Numbered from the stretch's first letter, positions 34,741 to 43,255 are shown. The stretch is 44,257 nt of DNA from Deltaproteobacteria bacterium (GCA_016187835.1 JACPIY010000019.1:31232-75488), one strand, 5' to 3'. Numbers and translations: made by a program. The notes: generated by a model from the sequence alone, not told the origin.

Positions 34741-35823
34741 ATGGGTTCTTCAGAAGACCTTGAAAATCTGAGAAAAAAGATAGACGAGATTGATAAAAAG
34801 ATACTCGAACTTTTAAACGAGCGAGGAAGGATTGCAATTGAAATAAGCAAGCTAAAACAGGAGAACTCATCTAACGTTTATGATCCTGCACGGGAAAGGG
34901 AGATTGAAAGAAACATAAAAAAAATAAACCTTGGCCCCCTTTCTACAAACTCTATTATTTCTGTCTTTCGAGAAATAATTTCGGGTTGTCGTTCCCTCCA
35001 GCATCCGATTAGAGTCGCCTATCTGGGACCTGAAGGCAGCTTTTCCCATCAGGCGGCGTTTCATGAGTTTGGAAGCTCAGCAGTGTTTCTGCCCGTGATC
35101 AACCTTCAAGATGTATTTGAAGAGGTTGAAAAGGGAAGGGCATCATTTGGAATCGTTCCTGTAGAGAACTCAATTGAAGGCTCAATTGGAAGCGTGCTTG
35201 ATATGTTTTTAAAGTCTGACCTTCGGGTTTCATCGGAGTTCTTCCAAAAAATCAGTCACTTTCTTCTTTCAAAGAGAGGAGATATTAAAGATATCGAGGT
35301 CATTGCTTCGCATCCTCAAGCTCTGGGGCAGTGTAAGAAATGGTTAAGTGAACGTCTAAAGCACATTGAGTTTCGTGAAACAGCAAGTACCGCAAGGGCT
35401 GCTCAGCTTGCGTCGCGTGACAAGAAGATTGCAGCAGTAGCAGGGGAACTTGCCGCCTCAGTCTATAAATTAAAAGTCGTGGAAAAGCACATAGAAGACA
35501 ATCCTCATAATACGACCAGGTTCTGGGTAATTGGAAGGGAGAACCGTCGTCCTACCGGAGCCGATAAGACATCAATAGTGTTTTCTCTAAAAGATGAACC
35601 GGCGGCGCTTCAGAAAGCCCTTTTACCATTTGCCGAGGCGAAGATTAACCTTACAAAGATTGAATCCAGACCCTCCAAGGAAAGATCCTGGGAGTATGTG
35701 TTTTTTGTAGATTTTGATGGGCATTCCAGCGGCGAAGATATAAGTGAAGTTCTCTCGAAGGTCGAGAAAAGCTGTCTTTTCCTCAAGGTTTTGGGTTCTT
35801 ATCCAAAGGGAAGTAGTGATTAA
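34741..35823 (+). CDS. pheA: Chorismate mutase / prephenate dehydratase (P-protein)
   Basis: This bifunctional enzyme makes prephenate from chorismate and then phenylpyruvate for phenylalanine. The 360-residue protein has an N-terminal AroQ mutase helix bundle (LRKKIDEIDKKILELLNERG, residues 10-29), a prephenate dehydratase domain (YLGPEGSFSHQAAFHEFG near 102, GIVPVENSIEGSIG, NPHNTTRFWVIGRE near 254-268) and a C-terminal ACT domain with ESRPSKERSWEYVFFVDFDG, the phenylalanine-feedback motif. No ribosome-binding site is evident, as the repeat block reaches the start codon. It belongs with hisC and tyrA downstream, from which a RAYT element now separates it. Confidence 0.96.
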   Translation: MGSSEDLENLRKKIDEIDKKILELLNERGRIAIEISKLKQENSSNVYDPAREREIERNIKKINLGPLSTNSIISVFREIISGCRSLQHPIRVAYLGPEGSFSHQAAFHEFGSSAVFLPVINLQDVFEEVEKGRASFGIVPVENSIEGSIGSVLDMFLKSDLRVSSEFFQKISHFLLSKRGDIKDIEVIASHPQALGQCKKWLSERLKHIEFRETASTARAAQLASRDKKIAAVAGELAASVYKLKVVEKHIEDNPHNTTRFWVIGRENRRPTGADKTSIVFSLKDEPAALQKALLPFAEAKINLTKIESRPSKERSWEYVFFVDFDGHSSGEDISEVLSKVEKSCLFLKVLGSYPKGSSD

Positions 35824-35881
35824 TGTACTTAGTCTCTGGATAGCAGAATTATACCAATTCTAAGGGGAGAAAAGTTGAAAG

Positions 35882-35984
35882 TTGAGACCCGACCCCCTAA
35901 CGACTAGAGAAATCTTTCTTCGTGCAGACAGCGGCTTTTATGATGGTGATTTTCTAGGAAGTCTAGGAAGGGGTCAGGTCTCAA
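35882..35984. repeat. RAYT-associated palindrome, left side
   Basis: TTGAGACCCGACCCCCT (35882-35898) and AGGGGTCAGGTCTCAA (35969-35984) are inverted arms. The same core, TTGAGACCTGAC, recurs on the other side of the transposase gene at 36986-36997. This is the pattern expected of REP sequences mobilised by the neighbouring transposase. Confidence 0.78.
35906..35956 (+). pseudogene. Sliver of a DDE transposase gene (IS1380-like)
   Basis: Between the palindrome arms, one frame reads REIFLRADSGFYDGDFL. LRADSGFY is the second catalytic-Asp motif seen in IS1380/IS4-type transposases. Only about 17 codons remain. Confidence 0.5.
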
Positions 35985-36022
35985 TATTTGACATAATTGA
36001 TGATTAGGTTTAAACTTACCCC

Positions 36023-36973
36023 ATGGCAAGGCCGCTTAGACTCGCTTATGAAAACGCTACTTACCATATAACTGCCAGGGGAAATAGAAGAGAAAACATC
36101 TTTTATTCCGATAAAGATAAATCCGTATTTTTAGAGAAAATGAATGAGACTTTTAACAAGTACTCATTCACCTGCTACGCCTATTGCTTAATGGACAATC
36201 ATTATCATTTGTTTATCAAAACTCCCCATGCGAACATATCCGAGGGCATGCATTATCTTAACGCTTCATATACCAATTGGTTCAAAGCGGAGCATAAGAT
36301 TGTGGGGGTAATATTTCAGGGGAGATACAAGTCCATCCTTGTAGATGAGGATAGCTATGGATTAAAGCTATCGGCTTATATTCACTTAAATCCACTAAGA
36401 GCGAGGGTTGTAGATGATTTGTATGAATATAAATGGAGCAGTTTCTTGGACTACGTGCGAAAAAGGAAATCAATCGCCGGACTAAGTGCTGAATTTATAT
36501 TGAGGCAGTTTGATGAGGATATAGAGAAAGCTAGAAGGAGATATAAGAGGTTTGTTCTTGAAAATATAGATATGGATAATCCGCTTGGAGATTCATATAG
36601 AGGAATGGCAATTGGCAGTGAGGAGTTTGTGGAAAGAATAAAAGAGAAGATAAAATCCTTAGGAATAAAAAGGGAAGTAACAGAGACAAAAATAGCAGGC
36701 ACGTGCAGTGCGGAAGAAGTGATCAAAAGTATTATGAGAAGGTTTGGAGTAAATAGGCAAGAGATTTTTCGAAAAAGGAGAGGGAATATTTATCGTCAGT
36801 TGGCTTTGTACTTTATTAAGAGATACACTATGCTAAGTTTAAAGGAGATAGGAGAGGAGTTCGATATGGATTACGCAGCAGTATCACAATCGTGTAAGAG
36901 ATTTGAGGAGTTAGTTAAGAGAGATAGGAGTGCTTTAAGAATGAAAGCAGCAATAGAGAAAGAATTAAACTAG
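36023..36973 (+). CDS. REP-associated tyrosine transposase (RAYT) with DnaA domain IV-like C-terminus
   Basis: The 316-residue Y1-transposase (IS200/TnpA_REP type) starts MARPLRLAYENATYHITARG. It has the HUH metal motif in YCLMDNHYHLFIKT (His60, His62) and the probable catalytic Tyr119 in AYIHLNPLRARVV. It would nick single-stranded REP hairpins. The C-terminal ~90 residues (VIKSIMRRFGVNRQEIF, LALYFIKRYTMLSLKEIGEE, DMDYAAVSQSCKRFEEL) resemble the DNA-binding domain IV of DnaA, including the helix-turn-helix. The gene is flanked by TTGAGACC(C/T)GAC sequences and lies between pheA and hisC. It appears intact. Confidence 0.92.
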   Translation: MARPLRLAYENATYHITARGNRRENIFYSDKDKSVFLEKMNETFNKYSFTCYAYCLMDNHYHLFIKTPHANISEGMHYLNASYTNWFKAEHKIVGVIFQGRYKSILVDEDSYGLKLSAYIHLNPLRARVVDDLYEYKWSSFLDYVRKRKSIAGLSAEFILRQFDEDIEKARRRYKRFVLENIDMDNPLGDSYRGMAIGSEEFVERIKEKIKSLGIKREVTETKIAGTCSAEEVIKSIMRRFGVNRQEIFRKRRGNIYRQLALYFIKRYTMLSLKEIGEEFDMDYAAVSQSCKRFEELVKRDRSALRMKAAIEKELN

Positions 36974-36976
36974 AAA

Positions 36977-37000
36977 CATTCAATGTTGAGACCTGACGCC
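36977..37000. repeat. RAYT-associated repeat, right side
   Basis: CATTCAATGTTGAGACCTGA and the next four bases CGCC immediately follow the transposase stop. TTGAGACCTGAC matches the left-hand arms at 35882 and 35984 (in inverse). It overlaps the upstream part of the hisC reading frame. Confidence 0.75.
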
Positions 37001-37024
37001 AAACTTCTAACCCTGGAGGTTCCC

Positions 37025-38113
37025 GTGATAAAACCCAACGAATATGTAAGAGACCTGATTCCCTACGTTCCGGGAAAGCCTGTTGAGGAGCTTGAGCGCG
37101 AGCTTGGGATTCGTGACGCGATAAAGATCGCCTCAAACGAAAACCCGCTCGGCCCCTCTCCACTAGCTCTGCGTGCCGTATCGGAGGCTCTGGCTAAATT
37201 AAACCGTTATCCGGATGGGGACGCATTTTATTTAAAGCATAAGCTTGCCGAAAGACTTGGCGTAAATCCTGGGAATCTGATTTTTGGAAACGGCTCAAAT
37301 GAGGTAATAGAGATCGTTGCAAGGACTTTTATGAAACCGGGCGATGAGGCGGTGATGGGCGAGTTTGCCTTTATTGTTTTTCCAATCGTAACCCAAGCGG
37401 TTGGCGCAAAGGCGATAATATCTCCAATGCTGGACCTCACACATAATCTGAGAGATATCTTTGAGCGAATAACCCCTAGGACCAAAGCCGTCTTTATCGC
37501 AAACCCGAATAACCCAACGGGGACAATAGTAAAAAAAGAGGAGTTTGAATGGTTTCTTGAGAGAGTGCCAGAAGACATAATTATCGTTGTGGACGAGGCT
37601 TACTTTGACTATGTTGAAGACCCGGATTACCCGAATTCCCTCGATTATCGGAGGCTTGGAAAATCAGTTATCACAGTCAGGACGTTCTCAAAGATTTATG
37701 GTCTCGCAGGGCTGAGACTCGGATTCTGCGTGTCTTCAGAGGAAATTATCTCTTACATGAATCGCGTGAGAGAGCCGTTTAACGTGAATTCCCTTGCACA
37801 GGTAGCCGCCATTGCTGCGCTTGACGACAAGGCGCATGTTGCAAGGTCAAGGGCGATAAACAGGGAAGGGCTGGAGTATCTGAGCAGAGAACTTAGAAAA
37901 ATGTATCTCCCTTTTGCCCCCTCTTTTACAAACTTTATTCTAGTGGATCTGGGCACCGATCCCATTATTGTGTATAACGCTCTGCTCAGAGAAGGAGTAA
38001 TAGTAAGACCTGTCATTAACTATGGGCTTAAAACGCATATTCGCGTGACGATTGGACTGCCGGAGGAGAATGAAAGGTTTATTAGCTCAATTAAAAAGTT
38101 GCTGAGTAGTTAG
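37025..38113 (+). CDS. hisC: Histidinol-phosphate / aromatic aminotransferase
   Basis: This is a PLP-dependent class I/II aminotransferase. I start at GTG 37025 because GGAGG at 37015-37019 stands just before it and the family begins around KPNEYVRDLIPYVPGKPVEE. An ATG at 36983 would add 14 residues encoded by the RAYT-associated repeat. The protein is then 362 residues. Motifs are IASNENPLGPSPLALRAV, FIANPNNPTGTIVKKEEF, VVDEAYFDYVEDP and the PLP-lysine segment TVRTFSKIYGLAGLRLGF. Located between pheA and tyrA, it probably transaminates phenylpyruvate and hydroxyphenylpyruvate, with or without a role in histidine synthesis; no other his genes are present. Confidence 0.93.
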   Translation: MIKPNEYVRDLIPYVPGKPVEELERELGIRDAIKIASNENPLGPSPLALRAVSEALAKLNRYPDGDAFYLKHKLAERLGVNPGNLIFGNGSNEVIEIVARTFMKPGDEAVMGEFAFIVFPIVTQAVGAKAIISPMLDLTHNLRDIFERITPRTKAVFIANPNNPTGTIVKKEEFEWFLERVPEDIIIVVDEAYFDYVEDPDYPNSLDYRRLGKSVITVRTFSKIYGLAGLRLGFCVSSEEIISYMNRVREPFNVNSLAQVAAIAALDDKAHVARSRAINREGLEYLSRELRKMYLPFAPSFTNFILVDLGTDPIIVYNALLREGVIVRPVINYGLKTHIRVTIGLPEENERFISSIKKLLSS

Positions 38114-38184
38114 GAGAATTTACATCGCCCCCGGTTTAGGCTACTATAAAAAGCTAAAATTCCCATCTAGTTTTCAGGCGTCAT

Positions 38185-39042
38185 ATGAGTTTCTCTAAAA
38201 TAACGATAATCGGTCTTGGGCTCATGGGCGGTTCGCTTGCCTGTGCTTTAAAAAAGTCTGGGCGGGTAGGAGAGGTTTTCGGGGTTGATTTGGATGAGAA
38301 GGCTTTGGATTATGCCGTTAGGGAGGGGATAATTGATAACGGCTCTAAAGAGATTGAGGAAGGAGTCAATCATTCAGAAGTCGTAGTAATTGCCACATAT
38401 GTAGGAATAATTCCCCAAGTTGCTATGTCAGTTGCTTCTATCGCCAGTAAGGGAACAATAATTACAGATGTAGGAAGCGTGAAAGGGAAAATAGTCAAAG
38501 AAATTGAAGACCGACTTCCTTCTCATCTCCACTTTATAGGCGGGCATCCTATAGCGGGAACCGAGCGTTCAGGTGTTTGGGCGTCGGATCTCAGGCTTTT
38601 TAAGGGAACGAGATGTATTCTAACTCCTACGCTAAAGACTCAACCCGAAGCCCTCTCTAAAGTAAAAAGTCTCTGGGAATCCGTAGGGGCGAGGATTTTT
38701 TCTATGGATGCTGAAACCCATGACCGTGTTTTTAGTTTTGTGAGCCATCTTCCTCATGTTGTTGCCTATGCCTTGGTAAATTCCGTTGCTTCACAAAGAG
38801 AACGTGATAACATGCTCGACTTTGCGGGGGGAGGGCTAAGAGATTATACGAGGATTGGGGCAAGCTCACCGGATATGTGGAGCGACATATTTCTTATGAA
38901 TAGAGAGAATGTACTGGGATCTATTCGGGAATTTAAAAAGGCTCTTGAAAAAATAGAGGAATTAATAGCAAAGGAGGACTTAAGAAAATTAAAAGAAGAG
39001 CTTGATAAAGCCGTTAGAATTAAACGCAATATGGACAAGTAA
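38185..39042 (+). CDS. tyrA: Prephenate dehydrogenase
   Basis: The enzyme oxidatively decarboxylates prephenate to 4-hydroxyphenylpyruvate for tyrosine (or acts on arogenate). The 285-residue protein has the N-terminal nucleotide-binding fold IIGLGLMGGSLACALKKSG, DVGSVKGKIVKEIEDRL, the catalytic segment FIGGHPIAGTERSGVWASD and the helical domain with FSFVSHLPHVVAYALVNSV. There is no ACT domain, so feedback control may differ from longer forms. It forms a functional set with pheA and hisC. Confidence 0.95.
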   Translation: MSFSKITIIGLGLMGGSLACALKKSGRVGEVFGVDLDEKALDYAVREGIIDNGSKEIEEGVNHSEVVVIATYVGIIPQVAMSVASIASKGTIITDVGSVKGKIVKEIEDRLPSHLHFIGGHPIAGTERSGVWASDLRLFKGTRCILTPTLKTQPEALSKVKSLWESVGARIFSMDAETHDRVFSFVSHLPHVVAYALVNSVASQRERDNMLDFAGGGLRDYTRIGASSPDMWSDIFLMNRENVLGSIREFKKALEKIEELIAKEDLRKLKEELDKAVRIKRNMDK

Positions 39043-39091
39043 TTTAAAATTCTTGACATGACTAAAGTTTTTGAGTTAGAGTTCTAAAACT

Positions 39092-39847
39092 ATGAAAAAT
39101 ATCGCTATTGTAATTCTTATTTTAATACTGGCGGGCGTTGGACTTAACGCATGGATTCTCGCAGAGCTGTCGTCTATGCAGGGTGATGTAAAAAAACTGA
39201 GTCAGCAAGTATCCGGTGCTATTGAAGAAATTAAAAAAATAAAAACCGCTCCCAGCGCCCCTGCTGCTCCTTCCGAACCCAGTGAGGTTAGAGTAAGCAT
39301 AGACGACGATCCTATAAAAGGAGACCCAAAAGCATCTTTAACTATAATTGAATTTAGCGACTATCAATGCCCCTTTTGTAGAAGGTTTCACCAGGAGGTT
39401 CTGCCCTCGATTGAGAGTGAGTACATAAGCAAGGGAAAAGTGAGATATGTTTTTAGGGACTATCCACTCACATTCCATCAGCAGGCGCTTCCAGCCGCTC
39501 TTGCCGCAAACTGCGCAGGTGAACAGGGAAAGTATTGGGAGATTAATAACTTTTTGTTTGAAAATCCTACTAAGCTCGATATTGCGAATATCCTTAGTTC
39601 TGCAAAGAGCTTGGGGCTTAACTACGGAGAATTTGAGAAGTGTGTCAACGATAAAAAATATGAGTCTGAGATCCAGAAGGATATAGAAGACGCCAAAAAA
39701 TACGGCGTAAGTGGGACTCCCAGTTTCTTTATTGGAAAAACCGAAGAAGGAAAAGAAATGACGGCTTCTTACGTAAGAGGAGCACAGCCATTTCAGGTTT
39801 TTAAAGCTAGAATTGATAAGCTTCTCAGTGAAGATGATAAGGGCTAA
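39092..39847 (+). CDS. DsbA-like thiol oxidoreductase (thioredoxin_4 family)
   Basis: The 251-residue protein is anchored by an N-terminal hydrophobic helix (IAIVILILILAGVGLNAWIL), followed by a coiled, Ala/Pro-rich linker and a DsbA-type thioredoxin fold. The active site is CPFC (residues 93-96) in EFSDYQCPFCRRFHQEVLP. The cis-Pro segment is YGVSGTPSFFIGK, preceded by FRDYPLTFHQQALPAALAAN. It should act on disulfides in the periplasm. The start ATG 39092 has no strong ribosome-binding site. The gap behind it carries the riboswitch. Confidence 0.92.
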   Translation: MKNIAIVILILILAGVGLNAWILAELSSMQGDVKKLSQQVSGAIEEIKKIKTAPSAPAAPSEPSEVRVSIDDDPIKGDPKASLTIIEFSDYQCPFCRRFHQEVLPSIESEYISKGKVRYVFRDYPLTFHQQALPAALAANCAGEQGKYWEINNFLFENPTKLDIANILSSAKSLGLNYGEFEKCVNDKKYESEIQKDIEDAKKYGVSGTPSFFIGKTEEGKEMTASYVRGAQPFQVFKARIDKLLSEDDKG

Positions 39848-39946
39848 AGAAGGGATAATTCTAACGGTTCTTAGTTAACATTCCATAATTTTGCCTTTCT
39901 CTTTAGTATATATATGTTCCTTTCTTTCTATAACTCCTAATAGTTA

Positions 39947-39975
39947 TTGACAAAATCTGGCACTGGGTATACAAT
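39947..39975 (+). promoter_or_regulatory. Promoter of the riboswitch-controlled transcript
   Basis: TTGACA (39947-39952) and TACAAT (39970-39975) are spaced 17 bases apart. Transcription would begin near 39982, about 20 bases before the aptamer. Confidence 0.8.
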
Positions 39976-40000
39976 TGCAGAACAAGTAAATATTCCTGAC

Positions 40001-40108
40001 CGAAAGGGCAACCCATTTGAAAAGATGGGACGCAAAGCCATAGACCTAAATCCCGTTAGATAGTTCAAACAGTATCTCACGGGGTATGGTAGCTGGGTTG
40101 CCGAAGCT
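40001..40108 (+). promoter_or_regulatory. Cyclic di-GMP-I (GEMM) riboswitch aptamer
   Basis: The conserved skeleton is all present. P1 pairs GGCAAC (40007-40012) with GTTGCC (40097-40102). A GAAA-type capped stem pairs CCAT (40013-40016) with ATGG (40025-40028). The invariant GGGACGCAAAGCC (40027-40039) and GACCTAAA (40043-40050) follow. The other arm pairs CCATA (40038-40042) with TATGG (40085-40089) and CCCGT (40052-40056) with ACGGG (40079-40083), and GGTAGC (40088-40093) leads back to P1. It lies in the leader of the lytic transglycosylase gene. Confidence 0.93.
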
Positions 40109-40151
40109 TGGATTGGTTGTTTTCGTCATGTTCATCTCAGCCGAGGGCTTA

Positions 40152-40186
40152 CCATCCTAGTGTCCTTAAGGTGTAGGACAGGATGG
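40152..40186 (+). promoter_or_regulatory. Expression-platform hairpin before the lytic transglycosylase start
   Basis: CCATCC (40152-40157) plus TGTCCT (40161-40166) pair with AGGACA plus GGATGG (40175-40186), giving 12 pairs with a small bulge. The 3' arm touches the GGGGGAG ribosome-binding site (40185-40191) of ATG 40195. There is no T-run, so translational rather than transcriptional control is more likely. Confidence 0.7.
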
Positions 40187-40194
40187 GGGAGCTT

Positions 40195-41289
40195 ATGAAA
40201 AAAATTAAAAGTCAGATTATTAATCCCTTAACTTTTATTTCCTTTCTTTTTTTCTTAGTTTCTTTGGTATATTCGTCCCAAGCGGCTACCTATTATCATA
40301 AATACAAAGACGGTATTCCTATTTACACAAATATCCCCCCCGTCGAAAGGGGTTATAAGCGTATAGTCATACAAAATCAAACTTATGATGTAAGGAAAAA
40401 TGCTTTTGGGAAGTTCACTTATTCTAAAAATTATGACGATCATATTAATAAAACCGCAAAGTGGTACGGGATAGACCCGTACCTTGTAAAAGCCGTGATA
40501 AAAGTGGAATCGAATTTTAACGGCAAGTCCGTTTCTCCAAAAGGCGCAATTGGTGTGATGCAGCTTATGCCCGAGACGGCAAGAGATCAGGGGGTAGATA
40601 ATCCGTTTGATCCGTCGGAGAATATAAAAGGGGGAGTGAGGTATTTAAAGAAATTAATTGAAATGTTTAACGGTGACCTCCGTCTTGCTCTTGCAGGTTA
40701 TAATGCGGGCGAAAACGCGGTTATAAAGTATGGATATACAATCCCTCCCTACAATGAAACCGTGAATTATGTGGACAAGGTTCTTGTTCATTACAATTAC
40801 CTGAAAAATAAACTCTTTGAAGAACCTGATAAAGAAGTTGTAAAGACTAACAAAGAGCCTGAAATGAAGAAGGAGGCCTTGGCCAAAGAGACCTCGGTTC
40901 CATTCAACAAAATGGACAAAACCGTTAAGGTAACTACTAATGATGAAGAAAGCCTTTCTACTGACAAAATATTAATTGTGGAAACAAAAAAGACTGAGGT
41001 ATTAATCAAAACTGATTCTACAGTTATACCTTCAGTTGATTCCAACAGACGATTTACGGTTCAGATAGCGTCTTTCCCGGACTTAGGGGATGCCCAGGAG
41101 ATGGAGCAATCTCTAAAGTTGAAATCATATCCGGCGTTTATACAAAAAGCTGAAGTGCCTGGTAAAGGAATATGGTACAGGGTAAGGGTAGGGAAATTTA
41201 CTACAAGACAGGAAGCCAAGCAGTATGGTGATACCATGAAGAGCAATGAGCCCGGGATAGGAGCCGTACTTATTACTTTGAATAAGTGA
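40195..41289 (+). CDS. Lytic transglycosylase with DUF4124, SLT and SPOR domains
   Basis: This is a cell-wall enzyme that cleaves the glycan strand of peptidoglycan in the periplasm. From ATG 40195 (GGGGGAG eight bases before) it has 364 residues. A signal peptide (LTFISFLFFLVSLVYSSQAA) leads into a DUF4124-like segment (YYHKYKDGIPIYTNIPP). The SLT domain carries catalytic Glu105 in AVIKVESNFNGKSVSPKGAI, then GVMQLMPETARDQGV and LALAGYNAGENAV. After a Lys/Thr/Glu-rich linker, a SPOR domain (RFTVQIASFPDLGDAQEMEQ, GIWYRVRVGKF) would bind denuded septal glycan. ATG 40183 is an alternative start. A c-di-GMP riboswitch controls it. Confidence 0.95.
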   Translation: MKKIKSQIINPLTFISFLFFLVSLVYSSQAATYYHKYKDGIPIYTNIPPVERGYKRIVIQNQTYDVRKNAFGKFTYSKNYDDHINKTAKWYGIDPYLVKAVIKVESNFNGKSVSPKGAIGVMQLMPETARDQGVDNPFDPSENIKGGVRYLKKLIEMFNGDLRLALAGYNAGENAVIKYGYTIPPYNETVNYVDKVLVHYNYLKNKLFEEPDKEVVKTNKEPEMKKEALAKETSVPFNKMDKTVKVTTNDEESLSTDKILIVETKKTEVLIKTDSTVIPSVDSNRRFTVQIASFPDLGDAQEMEQSLKLKSYPAFIQKAEVPGKGIWYRVRVGKFTTRQEAKQYGDTMKSNEPGIGAVLITLNK

Positions 41290-41514
41290 TTGGTCACTTA
41301 ATATCGAATGCTTTTGTGTTTACGTAGCTACATTACTTACTTTTTTAACCTTCCCTTAAACGTGATTACTTATGATAAACATGAGAATAGTAATTGGAAC
41401 CAATTGCCCAGCTTGACTTTGCTGGCATCCTTTGTTTATTCTATTTTAGAAAGCATTATTAGACCGTAAAATCCTACTCTTAAATTTAATTTTAAGTTGG
41501 AGGGAAATAATAAA

Positions 41515-43218
41515 ATGTCAAATTCAAACTCAAACATTCCAGCACATTTTAGGCCCCATATAGCACCCGACAAATTCGTTTCAGGTATTACGAGCAGCCC
41601 GGATGAACGGGTGGAAGTAGGAGTTTTATTTGTCGGTGCCGGACCAGCAAGCCTTGCCGGTGCAATTCGCTTGGCACAGCTCCTCGAAGGCGAACCCGAG
41701 TTAATGGAGTCATTAGGTGAAATCCCTATAGCGATTATTGAAAAAGGAAAATATCCGGGCGCGCATCTCCTTTCAGGGGCCGTGGTGAATCCCATTGCTT
41801 TCAGAAAGCTATTTCCAGGTCTTCCCAAGTTTGAATTTCCCTTTTTCGATCAGGTAACTAAGGAAGGGGTCTATTTTTTGACAGAGAGGATTTCTTTGCG
41901 TTTGCCAACTCCTCCAACTATGAACAACCATGGAAATTATGTTGCGTCTTTAAGCAAGGTAGCCCAGTGGCTTGCTGGAAAAGCGGAAGAGAAGGGAGTG
42001 ATGATTTTCAACGAGATGTCCGGGATGAAGCTCTTGGTGGAGGACGGCGCGGTAAAAGGTGTCCGAACTGACGACAAAGGGCTCGACCGGGACAGCAAAC
42101 CGATGGAAAATTATCAGCCAGGCTCTGATGTTATGGCCAAAGTAACGGTCTTTGGTGAAGGTACAACCGGTCATTTAACTCAAGTCACTCTTAATCATTT
42201 TCAGATTAACAGACCCAATCCTCAGGTCTATGCTCTTGGCGTGAAGGAGATATGGGAAGTGCCAAAACCGTTAGACCGCGTAATTCATACTATGGGCTGG
42301 CCCCTTCGGGGGGGAAAACAGTACAGAGAGTTTGGCGGGAGCTTTATTTATCCTATGGGACAGGACAAAGTATCTATCGGTCTGGTCGTAGGTCTTGATT
42401 ATGCGGATGCATCACTATCTGTTCATGACCTTTTACAGGAATTAAAAACCCACCCTTTGATTAAGGGCATTCTTGACGGAGGAAAGCGTTCCGATAGCGG
42501 CTGGGGAGCAAAGACGATTCCTGAAGGCGGTTTCTATGCAATACCTGAGCGTTTAAATGTGCCGTCCGGCATGTTTATTGGAGATTGCGCGGGGTTCGTG
42601 AATGTCCCAGCTCTCAAGGGTATTCACTATGGCATGTGGTCTGGAATCCTGGCTGCTGAGACAATATTTAAGGCTTTGAAAGAAAAGCGGGACCTCTCTG
42701 CACCGGGTTCTTTGTCCGCATATGACAAAGCAGTGAAGAACAGTTTTATTTGGAAAGACCTATATCGTGTCAGGAACATGCGTCAGGCGTTCCAATACGG
42801 ATTTATACCTGGTTTTATGCTTGCGGGATTAATGACGGTAACGAACGGATTATTTCCGGGTGGAAGATTCAATTCCCATCATGACAGCGAACAACCGCTC
42901 TTTCTTGGCAAGAAAACGTATACAAAGCCCGATAACAAATATATATTCGACAAGCTTTCAAGCGTGTACGCAAGCGGTAATAGGAGCCGTGATAATCAGC
43001 CGAACCACATCATTTACGAGGCCGAGGTACCGGAGGTCGTAGGCGAGGCGTGGATTAATATGTGTCCTGCACAGGTCTACGAATGGCATGAGGGAAACGG
43101 CCATAAGGTTATCAGAACCGATCCCACTAATTGCGTCCAGTGTGGCGCGATCAACGCAAAGGGGCTTCGCCTAACACCCACTGAGGGCGGCAGCGGTCCT
43201 GAGTACACGGAGACGTGA
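41515..43218 (+). CDS. Electron transfer flavoprotein-ubiquinone oxidoreductase
   Basis: This membrane-associated enzyme passes electrons from ETF (acyl-CoA dehydrogenases) to quinone. GGAGGG at 41499-41504 points to ATG 41515, giving 567 residues. The FAD-binding start is LFVGAGPASLAGAIRLAQ near 38-55, followed by IIEKGKYPGAHLLSGAVVNP, FIYPMGQDKVSIGLVVGLDY and IGDCAGFVNVPALKGIHYGM. The C-terminal iron-sulfur region has MCPAQVYEWHE (Cys517) and NCVQCGAINAKG (Cys540, Cys543). In the mammalian-type enzyme a fourth Cys follows three residues after the last; here that place is Ile546. The gene stands alone after a 225-base gap without other features. Confidence 0.94.
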   Translation: MSNSNSNIPAHFRPHIAPDKFVSGITSSPDERVEVGVLFVGAGPASLAGAIRLAQLLEGEPELMESLGEIPIAIIEKGKYPGAHLLSGAVVNPIAFRKLFPGLPKFEFPFFDQVTKEGVYFLTERISLRLPTPPTMNNHGNYVASLSKVAQWLAGKAEEKGVMIFNEMSGMKLLVEDGAVKGVRTDDKGLDRDSKPMENYQPGSDVMAKVTVFGEGTTGHLTQVTLNHFQINRPNPQVYALGVKEIWEVPKPLDRVIHTMGWPLRGGKQYREFGGSFIYPMGQDKVSIGLVVGLDYADASLSVHDLLQELKTHPLIKGILDGGKRSDSGWGAKTIPEGGFYAIPERLNVPSGMFIGDCAGFVNVPALKGIHYGMWSGILAAETIFKALKEKRDLSAPGSLSAYDKAVKNSFIWKDLYRVRNMRQAFQYGFIPGFMLAGLMTVTNGLFPGGRFNSHHDSEQPLFLGKKTYTKPDNKYIFDKLSSVYASGNRSRDNQPNHIIYEAEVPEVVGEAWINMCPAQVYEWHEGNGHKVIRTDPTNCVQCGAINAKGLRLTPTEGGSGPEYTET

Positions 43219-43255
43219 TACTCCATGGTGGTATGCAAAAATTAACACCCTAGTA

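Noticed and set aside
41497-41514. TTG start for the ETF-QO gene
   Set aside because: The frame from 41497 contains the GGAGGG ribosome-binding site within its own first codons. ATG 41515 has proper spacing to it.
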